From positions 19,547 through 83,546 of the forward strand of contig FR894536.1 of assembly GCA_000436115.1 (NCBI GenBank): a DNA stretch of 64,000 nt, written 5' to 3'. A program made the position numbers and the translations under genes. The stretch comes from Firmicutes bacterium CAG:534 (lineage in GTDB: Bacteria > Bacillota > Clostridia > Lachnospirales > Lachnospiraceae). A model generated the notes under the pieces. It had not been told where the DNA came from. It did not search any database and saw only the letters and a program-made list of their open reading frames with translations. Positions 38,544 through 47,602 of this stretch are shown piece by piece (the first letter of the stretch is position 1; the number at the start of each line of letters is the position of its first letter).

Positions 38544-40040
38544 TCAGAAATTAAAATAAATAAAGGTACTGACCTGTGAAAAGGAAATCACAGACCATAC
38601 AAAAATAATGGAAACATACAGGCAGAGCCGGGTATTAAAAGGGTGCTCACTTACAATCTGCAGTGCATTTTTCCTTGTTATGATGATGGCGCTGATCAAA
38701 AGAAGAAGGAAAAATACTCCCAGATAAGCATAAGGAAGCAGATCCGGCATAGTAAAATTAATTGCCTGTTTTATCAGGTAAAATTCAGGAATATCCAGTT
38801 TTGCAGCAATTTTAAGAAGGTAACCGGTATTTTTGAAAGCAAAAATATTCCGGAACATTTGAAAAGCATTTGTCATACTGTCGCTGCGGAAAAAGTACAG
38901 GGAGAGATTGAAAAAGGAAAAAGTAAAAAACCATCCCAGCCATCTGGGAATATAAAATTTAGCAGGTGTTTTGTCGTGATTTCCCCTGACTCCTATAATA
39001 CCCAGATTATCCCACACAACCAGAAGTCCCTGCATGGTACCCCAGGCAACGTAAGTCCAGTTTGCGCCGTGCCAGATACCGCTTAAGAAAAATACAATAA
39101 AAATATTAAACAGAGTGCGTCCCTTTCCCTTTCGGCTTCCTCCAAGGGGAATATAAACATATTGGATAAAAAACCGCGACAGGGTAATATGCCATCTCTG
39201 CCACAGTTCTTTTACGGAGCATGCTTTGTAGGGGGAATTAAAGTTTACAGGAAGCTCAATATTAAACATTTTTCCAAGCCCCATTGCCATATCACTGTAA
39301 CCGCTGAAATCAAAGTAGATCTCAAAAGTGTAGGCCAGAATGACAAGAAGGGTAGAGGGAGTGTCCAGAAAGGCAGTCTGTTCAAATCCGTAATTAACCG
39401 GAAGAGCCAGAACATCTGCCAGAAGTACCTTTTTTCCAAGGCCAATGGTAAAAAGGGCAAATCCCTTGGCAAAATTTTCAGTTTGGAACTTCCTGTTTTG
39501 GAGATCCTCAAACTGTGGCATCATTTCCTTGTAAAGAACGATAGGGCCGGCAATAAGCTGTGGGAAAAAGGTAACAAACGTCACATAATTAATAAAAGAG
39601 TAGTGTTTTGCTTTCCGGGTACATCTGTCAATGATAAAGGAAAGCTGCTGGAACGTAAAAAAGCTGATACCAAGGGGAAGAACAATGTTCTTCATGGTAA
39701 ATCCCGTTCCAAACAGAGCATTGACGTTTTCAAAAAAGAAATCATAATATTTGAAATAAAATAAAAGTCCAAGATTAAAAAGAATACCTGTCAGTAAAAA
39801 GACCCGGTCCATCCATTTAGTATGGGAAAACTGAAACAGAAAGCTTAAAAGATAGTTACAGGCAATGCTCACAAGGATCACTGCAAGATAATAGGGATTA
39901 AAATAGCCATAAAACCATAAAGACATGGCAGCTAAAAAAAGCTTTGAAAGCTCATAAGCCTTAAAGTGGTTCATACCATACCAGCCAATTAAGGCAAGAG
40001 GTAAAAATATAAAAATAAATAAATAGGAATTAAAAAGCAT
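38544..40040 (-). CDS. MBOAT family O-acyltransferase (AlgI/DltB-like)
   Basis: A 498-residue membrane-bound O-acyltransferase with 10 or more segments. Catalytic His is in LSGIWHGANWTYVAWG (near residue 330); other marks are PLGISFFTFQQLSFIID, FFPQLIAGPIVLY, IYFDFSGYSDMAMGLGKMFN and SVKELWQRWHITLSRFFIQYVYIPLGGSRKG. It transfers acyl groups (often acetyl) across the membrane to an exported carbohydrate. Start at ATG 40040 with GGAGATCCGTG ahead; the GTG 3 nt upstream is less likely. With the SGNH protein it forms an acylation module, read away from the DUF4358 lipoprotein gene. Confidence 0.93.
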   Translation of the reverse strand: MLFNSYLFIFIFLPLALIGWYGMNHFKAYELSKLFLAAMSLWFYGYFNPYYLAVILVSIACNYLLSFLFQFSHTKWMDRVFLLTGILFNLGLLFYFKYYDFFFENVNALFGTGFTMKNIVLPLGISFFTFQQLSFIIDRCTRKAKHYSFINYVTFVTFFPQLIAGPIVLYKEMMPQFEDLQNRKFQTENFAKGFALFTIGLGKKVLLADVLALPVNYGFEQTAFLDTPSTLLVILAYTFEIYFDFSGYSDMAMGLGKMFNIELPVNFNSPYKACSVKELWQRWHITLSRFFIQYVYIPLGGSRKGKGRTLFNIFIVFFLSGIWHGANWTYVAWGTMQGLLVVWDNLGIIGVRGNHDKTPAKFYIPRWLGWFFTFSFFNLSLYFFRSDSMTNAFQMFRNIFAFKNTGYLLKIAAKLDIPEFYLIKQAINFTMPDLLPYAYLGVFFLLLLISAIIITRKNALQIVSEHPFNTRLCLYVSIIFVWSVISFSQVSTFIYFNF

Positions 40041-40158
40041 CACGGATCTCCATTTCAGATATTCATCTGTCCTGCATCGTTATTCTATCATGCCATTACA
40101 TATTTTGTCTAATGTATGGAAATACTTAGTAAAAGATTAATGAAGTGATGGAGGAGAA

Positions 40159-40755
40159 ATGATTAAAACATTTATTTTGGCATTTATCATAGGATTATCG
40201 TTATTCACAGGCGGATGTGCGCAAAACAGTTCTTCAGGAAGTGAAGAGAAAAGCAGCGAAAGGGATGCTGTGAACACTCTTCAGTTTGGCACAAAATACA
40301 GCGTAAAAGGAGAGGTAAATGATCTCAGGGATCTGGTGGCAGGTCTTCTTGGTGAAAATTACTGGCCCGACACCTTATTTTCCGGGGAAGAGCTTTCGGA
40401 AAGAACCGGCATCTCAGAAGAGATGTACGACAGTTTTCTGGCGGAGTATCAGCATACGGGGGCCGGCATCGACAGAATGATCCTGATCGAGGCAAAGGAG
40501 GATCAGATAGAAAACATTGAAAACTACCTCAATGAATATCGGGATGTGCTTTTGCAGATCTATGAGCAGCAGCCTCAAAATAAGGCAAAGGTGTTTGCAT
40601 CAAGAATAGAGACCATTGATCGTTATGTATGCTTCGTACAGCTTGGAGCAGATCTTTCTGCCCTCAAGGAAAAGGGAGAGGACGAAATGATACGCCACTG
40701 TCAGGAGGAGAATGAGAGAGCCCTTGATATCATTGAAAAAAACGTGTTAAAATAA
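40159..40755 (+). CDS. DUF4358 lipoprotein
   Basis: A 198-residue lipoprotein: signal peptide MIKTFILAFIIGLSLFTG, lipobox FTGG-C (Cys near residue 20), then an acidic domain with GMYDSFLAEYQHTGAGIDRMILIEAKEDQIENIENYL typical of DUF4358. Function of the family is unknown; members are usually next to MBOAT and SGNH genes, as here (divergent, about 118 bp away), so it may serve the same surface acylation system. GGAGG before the ATG. Confidence 0.85.
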   Translation: MIKTFILAFIIGLSLFTGGCAQNSSSGSEEKSSERDAVNTLQFGTKYSVKGEVNDLRDLVAGLLGENYWPDTLFSGEELSERTGISEEMYDSFLAEYQHTGAGIDRMILIEAKEDQIENIENYLNEYRDVLLQIYEQQPQNKAKVFASRIETIDRYVCFVQLGADLSALKEKGEDEMIRHCQEENERALDIIEKNVLK

Positions 40756-40807
40756 CCTAAAAATATAGAAAATGTTTGGTTTTAAATAGAAAACGGGGAG
40801 CAGTCAG

Positions 40808-41389
40808 GTGGCAGACAAAAGAGTAACCATAAAGGATGTGGCTCGGGCAGCAGGCGTTTCCATTTCCACGGTGTCAAATGCGTTAAATGGAGTTGATGTG
40901 CTTCATCCTGATACGAAGCAGCGTATTTTGGAAACTGCAAGAAAGCTTCATTATGTGCCGGATTTAAATGGCAGAAATCTGAAATCTCAGGAAAATAAAG
41001 TGATTGGCCTGTTTCTTTCTTCCATAAAGGAACCGGCTTATGGTCTTCTGGCAGAAGAAATTTATAAAGCCTGTCAGGAGAAGGGATATGAATTCCAGAT
41101 CTTTGTAAGTAACAATGCCCAAAGCATGCTTACCAATATTCTGGGAAACAGAGTAAGCGGGGCGCTGATCTGCAACAGCTTTATCGGAAAGCAGGAAGAA
41201 GCTGTTTTGCTGGAATATGAAGCTCCAGTGTTTTTCCTGGACAGAACGGTAAGCGGAAGATATGCTTTGTGTTCAGGAAAGGATGGAGCCATAGAGGACT
41301 GGACGAGAGAAGAGCTGGAAAAATGGGGAAGGGAAGCTGTTCGTGCGCTTGATACCATGATCACAGAAAAAAGAGGCAGCATCATTTAG
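40808..41389 (+). CDS. LacI-family regulator with a shortened ligand domain (possibly degraded)
   Basis: A 193-residue protein starting GTG (GGGGAG 8 nt upstream). The LacI helix-turn-helix is complete (VTIKDVARAAGVSISTVSNALNG and YVPDLNGRNLK hinge), and the ligand domain begins normally (VIGLFLSSIKEPAYGLLAEEI). But after about 150 residues (FFLDRTVSGRY) the sequence jumps to a short C-terminal helix. LacI proteins have about 330 residues, so roughly 140 are missing, including most of the sugar pocket. It could still bind DNA without a sugar response or be a pseudogene. Its end overlaps murG by 8 bp. Confidence 0.7.
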   Translation: MADKRVTIKDVARAAGVSISTVSNALNGVDVLHPDTKQRILETARKLHYVPDLNGRNLKSQENKVIGLFLSSIKEPAYGLLAEEIYKACQEKGYEFQIFVSNNAQSMLTNILGNRVSGALICNSFIGKQEEAVLLEYEAPVFFLDRTVSGRYALCSGKDGAIEDWTREELEKWGREAVRALDTMITEKRGSII

Positions 41390-42470
41390 ATGCTGCTTCT
41401 TGTTGTATCAATCTGATAATAGAACTGATAGCGCCCAGCTGGTTGCTGCGGCTCATAGCGTCGATATAGGTCTGTCTGGTAAAGTAAAGCTCTAACACTT
41501 TTTCTGAAAGACTGTCAGGAGACAGCTGATCGTCAGAAAGAACCATGGAAAAGCCCTGGCTTTCAAAGGATCCTGCGTTAAGGATCTGATCGCCCCTGCT
41601 GCTTTGTGCCGGAAGGGGAATGAGAAGATTTGGCTTGCGCAGGGCCAGTATCTCACAGATGGAATTTGCTCCTGCACGGGAAATGATCAGATCAGCCAGT
41701 GCAAAGAGATCCTTCAATTCATCTTTTACATATTCAAACTGAACATAGCCTTCCTTATGAACGAGGGAAGGATCCAGTTTATCCTTTCCGCAGATATGGA
41801 TGACCTGGAAATCCTTTAACAGCTTTGGCAGGGCTTCGCGGACTGCTTTGTTTATGGAAGCAGCGCCAAGACTGCCGCCGATCACCAGGATCACAGGTTT
41901 ATTTTCGGAAAAGCCGCAAAGAGAAAGGGCAGCCTTTTTATCTCCCTTTAATAATTCCTCCCGGATGGGAGAGCCTGTCAGTACCGCTTTATTTTTGGGA
42001 AGCATTTGATAGGTTTCAGGGAAATTGCAGCACACCTTTCTGGCAACAGGAATGCAGAGCTTGTTGGCAAGTCCCGGGGTCATATCCGATTCGTGGATAA
42101 TACAGGGAATATGCAGATGGGCAGCCGCCCGTACCACAGGCACACTGACGAAACCGCCTTTTGAAAAAAGAACGTCGGGCTTTATTTCCTTTAAATATTT
42201 CTGCGCTTCTCCAAATCCCTTAATGACACGGAAGGGATCCGTCAGATTTTTCACATCGAAATATCTTCTGAATTTACCGGTTGCAATCCCATAATAGGGA
42301 ATATCATAGTCGGATATTAATTTTTTTTCGATACCGTCATAGGAGCCCATATAAAAAATTTCAAATCCCAGCTTTTGAAGATGGGGGATCAGGGCAATAT
42401 TGGGGGTCACATGTCCTGCTGTTCCGCCCCCGGTGAGAACAATTTTTTTTCCGGAATAATAACCGTCCAT
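41382..42470 (-). CDS. murG: UDP-N-acetylglucosamine--N-acetylmuramyl-(pentapeptide) transferase MurG
   Basis: Adds GlcNAc to lipid I to make lipid II, the last cytoplasmic step of peptidoglycan building. The 362-residue GT-B protein has IVLTGGGTAGHVTPNIAL, PDVLFSKGGFVSVPVV, IIHESDMTPGLANKL, VIGGSLGAASINKAV, LIISRAGANSICEIL and LIPLPAQSSRGDQ. It stands alone rather than in the division cluster, on the same strand as and downstream of the small TSCPD gene. It overlaps the shortened LacI gene tail to tail. Confidence 0.95.
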   Translation of the reverse strand: MDGYYSGKKIVLTGGGTAGHVTPNIALIPHLQKLGFEIFYMGSYDGIEKKLISDYDIPYYGIATGKFRRYFDVKNLTDPFRVIKGFGEAQKYLKEIKPDVLFSKGGFVSVPVVRAAAHLHIPCIIHESDMTPGLANKLCIPVARKVCCNFPETYQMLPKNKAVLTGSPIREELLKGDKKAALSLCGFSENKPVILVIGGSLGAASINKAVREALPKLLKDFQVIHICGKDKLDPSLVHKEGYVQFEYVKDELKDLFALADLIISRAGANSICEILALRKPNLLIPLPAQSSRGDQILNAGSFESQGFSMVLSDDQLSPDSLSEKVLELYFTRQTYIDAMSRSNQLGAISSIIRLIQQEAASK

Positions 42471-42483
42471 AACAGCCTCCCGT

Positions 42484-42732
42484 TTAACAGCCTTCAGCCT
42501 TGATTTTTTCCAGAGCCTGCGCTAACTGATCCGGGCAGGAAGTGGTTTTGAAGCCGCATCGGATTCCTTTCAGCTTTGAGATTGCGTCATCGATCTTCAT
42601 GCCGGTTACCAGGCTGGCAATGCCTTTCAGGTTTCCGTTACAGCCTCCAAAAAATTCTACATATTTAATAATGCCGTCCTCAACTTCAACGTCGATAGAA
42701 GTGGAGCAGGTTCCTTTTGTTTGATATTTCAT
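42484..42732 (-). CDS. TIGR03905 family TSCPD domain protein
   Basis: An 82-residue protein with the family pattern KGTCSTSIDVEVEDGIIK, VEFFGGCNGNLKGI and GIRCGFKTTSCPDQLAQAL. The conserved cysteines of the TSCPD motif also occur at the C-terminus of some ribonucleotide reductases. Standalone members are of unknown function in Clostridia. A ribosome site (AAAGGATG) lies somewhat far from the ATG. It is 13 bp upstream of murG. Confidence 0.85.
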   Translation of the reverse strand: MKYQTKGTCSTSIDVEVEDGIIKYVEFFGGCNGNLKGIASLVTGMKIDDAISKLKGIRCGFKTTSCPDQLAQALEKIKAEGC

Positions 42733-42846
42733 ATTCTATACACATCCTTTCCTTCTAGTGGATTAGTATAGCAGAAAAATGGTATTTTTTCCAGTATTAT
42801 GATATTTTATGGCGAAAGGGCAAGAAGCATTACACCTCCTTATATA

Positions 42847-42875
42847 TTGAGGGAAAAGAAGCCTTCCACTATAAT
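42847..42875 (+). promoter_or_regulatory. Promoter of the 42901 gene
   Basis: TTGAGG (42847-42852), 17-bp spacer and a perfect TATAAT (42870-42875), 25 bp before the start codon at 42901. Confidence 0.65.
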
Positions 42876-42900
42876 AAATAGCAGTAAAGGAGGTAGCGTC

Positions 42901-43593
42901 ATGCTTATCATTTTTTCAGAACATAAAATGATCACGTTTTTTTTACTGTTGTTTTTTCTGATCAGCATTCTGTGTCAGATTATTTCCGGTGTGATATATC
43001 AAAATATGATAAAGCAAAGCGAAAATATGTCAGAAACAGAAAATAAACTGCTCAAATTATGCAAACAGAAATATGCCGGATATTACAAATTAAATGGCAG
43101 AATTTTGAACACATCTGTATTTGTGGACAAGTTTCTGCAAAAAAGCCGCCTATGGGGAATCAGTCTTTACAGATTTCCGCACATTTCAGGGCAGTTTATG
43201 ATGCTTTCCGTTTTGATGGCCGGAATTGCAAGCTGTCTGATCCTGGCGGCAGGAGGCAGCCTATTCCAGATTATTCCCTATTATCTTTTGTGTATACTGG
43301 GCTTATATCTGTATTTTTCGGTTTCCGGGATCATTGATCTGCAGGAAAAAAAGAAGATCCTGAAAGTAAATTTAATGGATTATCTGGAAAATCATTATGC
43401 TCCAAGGCTTGAAATCGAACGGGAAAATGCTCTTTTAAACGGAGTAAAAAAGCGAGAGGTATACGCCAAGGAATTAGAAGAAACAGAGCCAAAGAAAAAG
43501 GAAGGTATCCATCATGCCCTTGAAAAATCTGAAAAAGAAGTACAAAAGGAAAGCGCAGAACTGGAAAACCTTCTGGAAGAATTTTTTGCATAA
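42901..43593 (+). CDS. Conserved hypothetical membrane protein (230 aa)
   Basis: Start set at ATG 42901 with AAAGGAGGTAGCGTC in front. The open frame extends further left, but across its own promoter. About three hydrophobic segments: residues 11-29 (ITFFLLLFFLISILCQIIS), about 100-120 (FMMLSVLMAGIASCLILAAGG) and 127-145 (IIPYYLLCILGLYLYFSV). A cytoplasmic, charged C-terminal half follows (KKREVYAKELEETEPKKKE, acid end), probably coiled coil. I do not recognise a family. Confidence 0.7.
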   Translation: MLIIFSEHKMITFFLLLFFLISILCQIISGVIYQNMIKQSENMSETENKLLKLCKQKYAGYYKLNGRILNTSVFVDKFLQKSRLWGISLYRFPHISGQFMMLSVLMAGIASCLILAAGGSLFQIIPYYLLCILGLYLYFSVSGIIDLQEKKKILKVNLMDYLENHYAPRLEIERENALLNGVKKREVYAKELEETEPKKKEGIHHALEKSEKEVQKESAELENLLEEFFA

Positions 43594-43623
43594 AGCTAAA
43601 ATCCTTGAAAAATCTACAAGATT

Positions 43624-43652
43624 TTGATACACTTTGACTGGCATAGTATTTT
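43624..43652 (+). promoter_or_regulatory. Promoter upstream of pgi
   Basis: TTGATA (43624-43629), 17-bp spacer, TATTTT (43647-43652), about 44 bp before the pgi start. Confidence 0.45.
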
Positions 43653-43695
43653 AGTTATTTAAGTATATTATATCAGGAAAGAAGGAGCGGAAATA

Positions 43696-45042
43696 ATGAA
43701 CAAGGTTACGTTTGATTATTCCAAGGCAGCTCCCTTCATAAGGGATCACGAAGTTGAGTCCATGAAGAAGCTGGCATTGGATGCAAAGGATTTACTGGTT
43801 TCCAGAAAGGGCGCAGGAAATGATTTCCTGGGATGGATCGATCTGCCTGAAAATTATGATAAGGAAGAATTTGCAAGAATTAAAAAGGCAGCAGCAAAAA
43901 TCCAGAGCGATTCAGAGGTTTTGCTGGTAATTGGAATTGGAGGCTCTTACCTTGGAGCAAGAGCTGCGATCGAGTTCTTAAGACACAGCTTTTATAATAC
44001 GGTAAGCAAGGAAATCAGAAAGACTCCGGAAATTTATTTTGTAGGAAATTCTATCAGCTCAACCTACATTAAGCATCTTATGGATGTGATCGGAGACAGA
44101 GATTTCTCCATTAATATGATCAGTAAGTCAGGAACCACCACGGAGCCTGCCATTGCCTTCCGCGTATTCAAGGAAATGATGGAAAAGAAGTACGGAAAGG
44201 CAGAAGCTGCAAAGAGAATTTATGCTACTACAGACAAGGCAAGAGGTTCCCTTAAGAACCTGGCAAACGAAGAAGGCTATGAAAGCTTTGTTGTGCCTGA
44301 TGATGTAGGCGGCCGTTTCTCCGTACTGACAGCAGTCGGCCTTCTTCCTATTGCAGTCAGCGGCGCAGATATCGACAAGCTGATGGAGGGCGCACAGTCA
44401 GGACGTAAGGCAGCCCTTGAAAACGGCTTTGAAGAAAACGATGCATTACAGTATGCAGCCCTCAGAAACATTCTTTTAAGAAAAGGAAAGCAGATTGAAA
44501 TCCTTGCAAACTATGAGCCAAGCGTTCATTATGTTTCCGAGTGGTGGAAGCAGCTTTACGGTGAGAGTGAAGGAAAGGATCAGAAGGGAATTTTCCCTGC
44601 AAGCGTAGATCTTACCACAGATCTTCATTCTATGGGACAGTTTATCCAGGATGGATCCAGAAATTTATTTGAAACCGTCATCAACATTGAGACAAGCAGA
44701 GAAGAGATCATCCTGCAGGAAGAGCCGATAGACTTAGATGGTCTTAACTATCTTGCGGGCAAGAGTGTGGACTTTGTAAATAAAAGCGCAATGAACGGAA
44801 CCATTCTTGCGCATACGGACGGCCAGGTTCCCAATTTTATGGTAAAGGTTCCTGAGGTCAACGAGTTTTATCTTGGACAGCTGTTCTACTTCTTTGAGTT
44901 TGCTTGCGGCGTCAGCGGATACCTTCTGGGTGTAAATCCCTTTAACCAGCCGGGTGTTGAAAGCTACAAGAAGAACATGTTTGCCCTTCTTGGAAAGCCC
45001 GGATATGAAGCACAGAGAGAAGAGCTTTTAAAGAGACTGTAA
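43696..45042 (+). CDS. pgi: Glucose-6-phosphate isomerase
   Basis: Interconverts glucose 6-phosphate and fructose 6-phosphate. The 448-residue length is the short Firmicutes form. Motifs are [69 protein letters not shown] and [33 protein letters not shown] before the ATG. Own promoter and a strong terminator downstream make it a single-gene unit. Confidence 0.97.
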   Translation: MNKVTFDYSKAAPFIRDHEVESMKKLALDAKDLLVSRKGAGNDFLGWIDLPENYDKEEFARIKKAAAKIQSDSEVLLVIGIGGSYLGARAAIEFLRHSFYNTVSKEIRKTPEIYFVGNSISSTYIKHLMDVIGDRDFSINMISKSGTTTEPAIAFRVFKEMMEKKYGKAEAAKRIYATTDKARGSLKNLANEEGYESFVVPDDVGGRFSVLTAVGLLPIAVSGADIDKLMEGAQSGRKAALENGFEENDALQYAALRNILLRKGKQIEILANYEPSVHYVSEWWKQLYGESEGKDQKGIFPASVDLTTDLHSMGQFIQDGSRNLFETVINIETSREEIILQEEPIDLDGLNYLAGKSVDFVNKSAMNGTILAHTDGQVPNFMVKVPEVNEFYLGQLFYFFEFACGVSGYLLGVNPFNQPGVESYKKNMFALLGKPGYEAQREELLKRL

Positions 45043-45065
45043 AGAGCGCGGCTTGATACAAAAAT

Positions 45066-45115
45066 AACCCCATGATAAATATAGCCATCCGGTTATATTT
45101 ATTGTGGGGTTTTTT
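45066..45115 (+). terminator. Strong terminator after pgi
   Basis: 18-bp stem (45066-45083 and 45094-45111, two wobble pairs) starting AACCCCA and ending TGGGGTT, 10-base loop, followed by six T. Confidence 0.92.
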
Positions 45116-45254
45116 ATATGCCCGAACTTAAATGGCTAAAAAAAATACAAATTAGACAAAAAGAAAGAAAAAAAAAGATTTTATACTATTATTTTTAACA
45201 AAATTGTACTATAATTACGATATATGCATAGGGACTTTTACTAGGAGGTATCAC

Positions 45255-47537
45255 ATGAAAAGCATAAACTTTAAGCTGAAAAAGAAAAAAACAGAATCAC
45301 AGGACATAACAAATCAGGCACAGATTTCGGCTGAGGTAGCAGCAGAAAATGAAATGCCGAAGGAAAAAGCCGGAGAAACAAACAAAGAAAAGAAAAATAT
45401 GGGGATAAAGCTTCCTAAAAAGAAAGAAAAAAAGAAACAGGAAGAATTAAAGGAATACAAGCCTCAGAAATCATCCAGGCTGTTTGGTATCCGGAATAAG
45501 ATCTATGTCTGCTTCCTGGTTCCTATTATCTTCATGGTGATCGTAGGGATTACTACCTATCATTATGCTTCAGAGGGCATGAGCGAGAAGTTCCAGGAAT
45601 CTACCAAACAGACTTCCAGCATGGCTGTAAAATACCTGGATAACAGTTCTACTTACATACAGGCCGAAGGCATGAAGTATATGGTAGATAAAAACCTGGA
45701 AAGTTATACGCTGGGCATGATGAAAAATGATATTGTGGAGCAGGCAAATTACTGTAAGGATACCAGAGCGACGCTGGTCGCTGCCTTAGCCGCAAATAAA
45801 TTTGTAAACAATATGCATTTTGTCACAAAGGCAGGAACCAAGATCATATCAACAGCAGATCCCAATTCCAATCATGACGGAATTTATGACGATTATGTTG
45901 CCGAAATGTCAGAGATCGCACCGGATGGCAAAAACATCTTAAAATGGGTGGATAAGCATCCCCTTCTGGACGAATATCTGGAGATGGACAGCAATGAATA
46001 TTTCATGGCTTATCAGATCAACACAAAAAGGAAATTTGCTTATATCGTCATTGATGTAAAAACATCGGCGCTGATGGATATTTTAAACGGAGATGATCTG
46101 GATTTCGGAGTTGGAAGCATTAACGCATTTGTGACGCCTTCCGGTAAGGAGCTTGTAAGTGAAAAGTTAGAAGAAGGAGAACAGAGCAGGCTTACAGAGG
46201 GAGAACCTGTTTTTGCAGATAAGGAGTTTTATTTAGAGAGCGTAAGCAGCGATGAGGCAAGCGGTTCCAAGGAAGTAACCTTCCAGGGACGGAAGTATAT
46301 GTATGTGTATTCCAAGAGCCAGGTTTCCGGAATAACCTTCTGTACTTTAATTCCTATGAGCGTAATCACGGGACAGGCCGAGAGGATCAAAATGATCACG
46401 ATCGTGCTTGTGATCGTTGCATGTATCATTGCTTTTGCAATAGGATCGGTGATTGCTTTTGGCATTCAGAAGAACATGAAGGGTCTTTCCAAGAAGCTTA
46501 ATGAAGTAGCAAAGGGCGATCTGACGGTACAGGTAAAGGCGCATGGCAAGGATGAATTTCAGGATCTTGCAGGAACAGCAACTAACATGATTGCCAACAA
46601 CAAGAAGCTTGTAGGAAAGCTGACCGGAACGGCGCAGCAGCTGGAAGTATCCGCAGAAAATGTAAGCGGAGCCTCCGAAAGCATCCATAATTATTCAAGC
46701 GATATTACCAAAGCCATTGATGAGATCAGCATGGGCATGGATAAGCAGGCCGAGCACGCCCAGGAATGTGTCAATAAGACGGGCGTTCTGTCAGATAAAA
46801 TGAAGGATATGACAGAAATGATCAAGTCCGTTGAAGAAGTAATTGATAAGACGGAAAAGATGATCAAACAGGGTACTGAGATCGTGGAGGTTTTGTCTGA
46901 TAAAGCAAAACAGACCTCTGATATTACAGCAAGGGTGGGAACCAGTATTGCAGCCCTGAAGGAACAGTCTGAAACGATCAATGATTTTGTACAGACGATC
47001 AGCGATATTTCCAAACAGACAAACCTTCTTTCCCTGAATGCTTCCATTGAGGCAGCCAGAGCCGGGGAGGCGGGAAGAGGATTTGCAGTTGTTGCAGAGG
47101 AGATCAGAAAACTGGCTGATGATTCCAACAAGGCAGCAGGAGAAATCAAGAATAATGTGGCTGTTATATCTGCTCAGACGGCAAGCAGCGTGGAAAGTGC
47201 AAAAGAAGCAGAATCCATGGTTGCAACACAGGAGCAGGCTGTTTCCCAGGTAATTGAAGTATTTGAGGGCATGAATAATCAGATCAAGACCCTGTTTACA
47301 AACCTGAAGGAAATTGCAGAAAATGCAGAATCCGTTGATAAGGATCGAAATGACACATTAGATGCTGTAGAGAATATTTCTGCGATCATTGAAGAAACAG
47401 CAAGCGGTTCAGCGTTAGTAAGAGAAATGGCAAATGAACTGCTCAGCAGTGTGGATAAGTTAAGTCAGACGGCACAAAATCTCAATGAAGATATGGATGG
47501 ACTGAAGGCAGAGATTGCAGTATTTAAGATTAATTAA
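45255..47537 (+). CDS. Methyl-accepting chemotaxis protein
   Basis: A 760-residue chemoreceptor. Order: a Lys/Glu-rich N-terminal stretch of about 75 residues that should be cytoplasmic, a first membrane segment ([19 protein letters not shown]), an extracellular dCache-like sensor domain (to about residue 375), a second segment ([24 protein letters not shown]), HAMP, and the signalling tip [41 protein letters not shown] 45255 has AGGAGGTATCAC. The signal sensed is unknown; no other chemotaxis gene lies in the window. The long basic N-terminal tail is unusual. Confidence 0.93.
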   Translation: MKSINFKLKKKKTESQDITNQAQISAEVAAENEMPKEKAGETNKEKKNMGIKLPKKKEKKKQEELKEYKPQKSSRLFGIRNKIYVCFLVPIIFMVIVGITTYHYASEGMSEKFQESTKQTSSMAVKYLDNSSTYIQAEGMKYMVDKNLESYTLGMMKNDIVEQANYCKDTRATLVAALAANKFVNNMHFVTKAGTKIISTADPNSNHDGIYDDYVAEMSEIAPDGKNILKWVDKHPLLDEYLEMDSNEYFMAYQINTKRKFAYIVIDVKTSALMDILNGDDLDFGVGSINAFVTPSGKELVSEKLEEGEQSRLTEGEPVFADKEFYLESVSSDEASGSKEVTFQGRKYMYVYSKSQVSGITFCTLIPMSVITGQAERIKMITIVLVIVACIIAFAIGSVIAFGIQKNMKGLSKKLNEVAKGDLTVQVKAHGKDEFQDLAGTATNMIANNKKLVGKLTGTAQQLEVSAENVSGASESIHNYSSDITKAIDEISMGMDKQAEHAQECVNKTGVLSDKMKDMTEMIKSVEEVIDKTEKMIKQGTEIVEVLSDKAKQTSDITARVGTSIAALKEQSETINDFVQTISDISKQTNLLSLNASIEAARAGEAGRGFAVVAEEIRKLADDSNKAAGEIKNNVAVISAQTASSVESAKEAESMVATQEQAVSQVIEVFEGMNNQIKTLFTNLKEIAENAESVDKDRNDTLDAVENISAIIEETASGSALVREMANELLSSVDKLSQTAQNLNEDMDGLKAEIAVFKIN

Positions 47538-47552
47538 AAAGCAGAAATACAG

Positions 47553-47583
47553 AAGGCGGTATGCATGGAAAGCATACCGCCTT
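47553..47583. terminator. Bidirectional terminator between the chemoreceptor and GH31 genes
   Basis: A 12-bp perfect stem (AAGGCGGTATGC, 47553-47564; GCATACCGCCTT, 47572-47583), 7-base loop. It lies between convergent genes (stops 47537 and 47603); short T/A runs on each side suit both strands. Confidence 0.8.
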
Positions 47584-47602
47584 TGCTATGTGAAAATAAA
47601 AA

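Noticed and set aside
42799..42900. Longer version of the 42901 protein beginning at 42799.
   Set aside because: The added part lies across a TTGAGG-17-TATAAT promoter and the real ribosome site AAAGGAGG sits directly before 42901.
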